From NCBI RefSeq assembly GCF_002993885.1, contig NZ_CM009578.1, forward strand, positions 1,429,251-1,493,250: DNA of 64,000 nucleotides, given 5' to 3'. The position numbers and the translations under genes were made by a program. The notes under the pieces were generated by a model, which saw only the letters and a program-made list of their open reading frames with translations, had not been told where the DNA came from and did no database searches. Source of the DNA: Sphingopyxis lindanitolerans (GTDB taxonomy: Bacteria > Pseudomonadota > Alphaproteobacteria > Sphingomonadales > Sphingomonadaceae). Of this stretch, positions 61,305 to 64,000 are shown one piece after another (the stretch's first letter is position 1; each line of letters opens with the position of its first letter).

Positions 61305-64000
61305 CTATTTCCCCGCCTTGTCGCTCACCGCCTTGATCACCAGCGCCTTGTCGTCGAGCAGATAGCGCTGTGCGAGCGCCTGCAATTCCGCGGGCGTGGC
61401 GGCTTCGACGATCGCCAGGCTGTTGCGGCTGCGGTCGAGGCGGTCGGCGTGGCTCGTCGCCTCGGCGACATAAGGCAGCCAATAGCTGTTCTCGCGCCGC
61501 GCCTTGGTCATGCTTTCGAGCAGCGGCCGCCGCGCGCGGTCGAGCAGGTCGGCATCGACCGGCGCGTCACGCAATTCCTTCGCGATCGCGAAGATCGCCG
61601 CGCGCGTCGTCGCGAGATCCTTGTAATCGACATTGCTCGCCGCGAAGAGATGCCCATAGCCGGGATATTCGTCCGACAGGCTGACCCCCGCGCCGGGGCT
61701 GTAGCTTTCGCCGAGCTTTTCGCGCAATTCCTCGGTCAGCATCAACTGCATCACCCGCGACAGAAGGTTGAGCCGCATCGCCTCGGTCAGGTCGCTGTCG
61801 TCGCGCGCGGGCCAATAGACGCGAATTTCGGCCTGCTCGGCAGGCCCCTTGTGGATCAGCGTGCGATCGCTGCGGTCGGTCGCATAGTGGCGCACCCGCG
61901 CCGCATCGTGCGGGTCGAAGGCGGCGCGGCGGGCGGGCAGCGCGCCAAAGGTCTTGGCGATCGCGTCGATCGCCGCCTGTTCGTCGATATCGCCGACGAC
62001 GCCGACCTCGATCGCGCCATGCGCCAGGCTGTCGGCGATGACGGGCTTGAGCTGGCTCCAGTCGAGCGCCATCAGCCGGTCCAGCGGCGGGGTCTGCGCG
62101 CGCGGATCGTCGTCGGCGAGGATGCCGCCCGCGTCGCGGCCGATCACCGCGGCGGGGGTCGCGTCGTTCGCGGCATATTGCTGCGGCAGATAGCGGCGGA
62201 TCAGCGCCAGCCCGTCGGCGCGATAGCCGGGGTGGGTCAGGAACGCCGCCATCAGCTCGGCCTGCAAGGTGAAATCCTCGGACGAGGTCAGGGCGCTGCC
62301 GCCAAAGGCGTCGACGCTCGCGCCAAAGCCGGGATTCACCGTCCGGCCGGCCAGGATGGTGCGCAGTTCGTCGAGGCTGTGCGCCTCGAGCCCGCCGAGC
62401 ATCAGCGACCCGGCCAGCGCGACCTTCGTCGGGTCGTCGCGGGTCGCGAGCAGATTGCCGCCGTCGACGCGCAGCGACAGATAGACGCGGTCCTTCTGGA
62501 AATCGGTCTTCTTGATGTTGAGCATCACATTATTGGCAAAGCGAATGCGGCGGATGCCGAGGTCGCCGATCCGCGTGTCGCTGACCACCGTCCCCGGCGT
62601 GCCGAAATCGTCATAGGCGAATTTCGCGCTGGTCGCGGCGGCGGGCGCGGTGACCGCGACCTGCTGCGACGCATCGAGCGCGGCGAGGATCGCGCCGGTC
62701 CCGCCGTCGATCGGCGCCTTCGCGGTGACGCGCGCCAGCGGGGGGCTGAGCCCCGCCATCCGCTTGCGGAACGCCGCAGTCACCGCGTCGGCGGTCAGCG
62801 TCGGCGCGACCGCGTCGAACATCGCCTGCGTCGTTTCGGGGCGGACGACGACGAAGCTGCCGTCGGCGGCCTTGACCAGCACGTCGGCCATCGTGTCGCT
62901 GCGCCGCGTCGCGACCCCAGCGACCGCATTTTTGAGCGCGGTGCGGCGGTTGGCGAGCTGCTCGTCGACTTCGGCCTGGGTAAAGCCATATTGGTCGGCG
63001 CGCCGCCATTCCTGCTCGACGAGCGCGAGCGCGTCCTTCCACGCACCCTCCCTGGCGACCGCGGCGATGCTGACCTGGTCGAAATGTTTCCAGCCGTCAT
63101 TGTCGCTGAAATAGCCCGCGAGGATCGGCGAATGTTCATCGAGCGCGATCTTGGCGAGCCGGCGGCTCAAAATCGATTCGCCGACATCCTCGGCCAGCTT
63201 GCGCGCGCGCTTGGCCTTGCTGTCGACCTCGTCCACCCAGGGCTTGAACGCCGAGATGGTGACCGAATCCTGGATCGCGGGATCGATGAAATCGTCGGCC
63301 GCCTCGGGCCGCGCGAAATCGATGGCGCCGATATCGGGATCGGCGCCCGCCGGGCCGCGGCCTTTCCAGTCCGAAAAGCGCGCCTTGATCTTCGCCTCGA
63401 TCGCGGCGGGATCGAAATCGCCGACCATCACCAGCGTCGCGCGTTCGGGGCGGTAATAGCGGTCATAGAGGTCGCGGATGCGCGACGCCGGGGCGGTCTT
63501 GATCACCTCCTCGGTGCCGACCGGGATGCGGCTGGCGACCTTCATCCCCTGCATCTGGAAATCGAGCTGGTCGATCAGGCTGCGCAGTTGATAGCTGTCG
63601 CGCGCGCGGCGTTCGGACAGGATGATGCCGCGCTCGCGGTCGACCGCGGCGGGGTCGATCGTCACTTCGCTCGCGGTTTCGCGCATCAGCATCAGGCCGG
63701 TATCGATCAGATCGTCCGACGCATTGGGCAGGTCGAGCTGGTAGACGGTCTGGTCGAAGCCGGTGACCGCGTTGGTATCGGCGCCAAAAGCAAGCCCCTT
63801 GCGCTCGAGCAGCTTGACCATCTCGCCCTCGGGCACATGGGTCGATCCGTTGAACACCATATGTTCGAGGACATGGGCAAGGCCGCGCTGATCGTCGGCC
63901 TCGGCAAAGCTGCCGACGTCGAAACGCAGGCGGACGAGGACGCTGTCCTTGGGCGTGCTGTTCTTGAGCAGCGCATATTTCATCCCGTTCGGCAGCACGC
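61305..64000 (-). CDS. M16-family metallopeptidase (partial, N-terminus off the right edge)
   Basis: At least 898 residues of a pitrilysin-type zinc peptidase. The inverted zinc motif HVLEH lies 22 codons after the TPKDSVLVRLRFD strand and is followed by FNGSTHVPEGEMVKLLERKG. Four repeated M16 domains follow, the second pair inactive-type. The frame continues past 64000, so signal sequence and true start are not visible. The PqqL-like four-domain secreted group is the closest by layout. Confidence 0.9.
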   Translation of the reverse strand, partial: VLPNGMKYALLKNSTPKDSVLVRLRFDVGSFAEADDQRGLAHVLEHMVFNGSTHVPEGEMVKLLERKGLAFGADTNAVTGFDQTVYQLDLPNASDDLIDTGLMLMRETASEVTIDPAAVDRERGIILSERRARDSYQLRSLIDQLDFQMQGMKVASRIPVGTEEVIKTAPASRIRDLYDRYYRPERATLVMVGDFDPAAIEAKIKARFSDWKGRGPAGADPDIGAIDFARPEAADDFIDPAIQDSVTISAFKPWVDEVDSKAKRARKLAEDVGESILSRRLAKIALDEHSPILAGYFSDNDGWKHFDQVSIAAVAREGAWKDALALVEQEWRRADQYGFTQAEVDEQLANRRTALKNAVAGVATRRSDTMADVLVKAADGSFVVVRPETTQAMFDAVAPTLTADAVTAAFRKRMAGLSPPLARVTAKAPIDGGTGAILAALDASQQVAVTAPAAATSAKFAYDDFGTPGTVVSDTRIGDLGIRRIRFANNVMLNIKKTDFQKDRVYLSLRVDGGNLLATRDDPTKVALAGSLMLGGLEAHSLDELRTILAGRTVNPGFGASVDAFGGSALTSSEDFTLQAELMAAFLTHPGYRADGLALIRRYLPQQYAANDATPAAVIGRDAGGILADDDPRAQTPPLDRLMALDWSQLKPVIADSLAHGAIEVGVVGDIDEQAAIDAIAKTFGALPARRAAFDPHDAARVRHYATDRSDRTLIHKGPAEQAEIRVYWPARDDSDLTEAMRLNLLSRVMQLMLTEELREKLGESYSPGAGVSLSDEYPGYGHLFAASNVDYKDLATTRAAIFAIAKELRDAPVDADLLDRARRPLLESMTKARRENSYWLPYVAEATSHADRLDRSRNSLAIVEAATPAELQALAQRYLLDDKALVIKAVSDKAGK

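Overview
The window is chromosomal DNA of a high-GC alphaproteobacterium. Gene content and layout point to the order Sphingomonadales, with a Sphingopyxis-like genus as my best guess: class II DAHP synthase, an odhA-odhB-lpdA cluster with small GIY-YIG genes in it, an exosortase-A-associated glycosyltransferase and O-ligase, and many short palindromic intergenic repeats. This is inferred from protein family types, not from any search. Both edges cut genes: a YfgM-like membrane protein on the left and an M16 metallopeptidase on the right. I see no tRNA, rRNA, CRISPR array, intact IS transposase or prophage structural genes. Layout: 1-5.9 kb holds the YfgM-like gene, panB, a small membrane protein with an XRE regulator, a lipoprotein, a coupled ArsC-like/GDPD/aldo-keto reductase operon and a Popeye-like cNMP-binding membrane protein. 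5.9-6.2 kb is a transposase-less element with 31-bp inverted ends and TA flanks, upstream of DAHP synthase. 7.9-14.8 kb holds an M28 peptidase, a HpcH-type lyase, a stomatin/NfeD pair, an acetyltransferase, a small methyltransferase-like protein and a PF10118 hydrolase divergent from a TetR gene. 15-22.2 kb holds obgE, proB with a coupled epimerase, sppA, a hydrolase and a TRIC-type channel. 22.2-30.6 kb is the TCA block, transcribed leftward: mdh, sucD, GIY-YIG, odhA, odhB, GIY-YIG, lpdA; sucC is absent. zapE, a thioesterase and an isolated sdhB follow. 33.5-40.7 kb holds a flippase, an isoprenylcysteine-methyltransferase-like protein, a P-loop kinase, a nucleotidyltransferase, an esterase, an uncharacterised 367-residue protein and a phosphotransferase. 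41-49.7 kb holds rplM-rpsI, ctaA, an M48 peptidase, msrA, a yfiRNB-type cyclic-di-GMP module, galU and aqpZ. 50-51.7 kb is a compact switch: an S24 autocleaving-type repressor divergent from two small genes, with three operator-like palindromes about 20 bp apart between them. 52-55.4 kb holds the exosortase-A-linked pair. The rest holds an enolase-superfamily epimerase, a VOC protein, soxR, a monooxygenase, a thiolase, a MaoC hydratase, an MscS channel and the M16 peptidase. The most unusual features are the two GIY-YIG genes, each bracketed by its own subtype of palindromic repeat, and the CI/Cro-like switch with no phage around it. At least four families of paired inverted palindromes occupy many intergenic gaps, and one supplies the stop codon of soxR.
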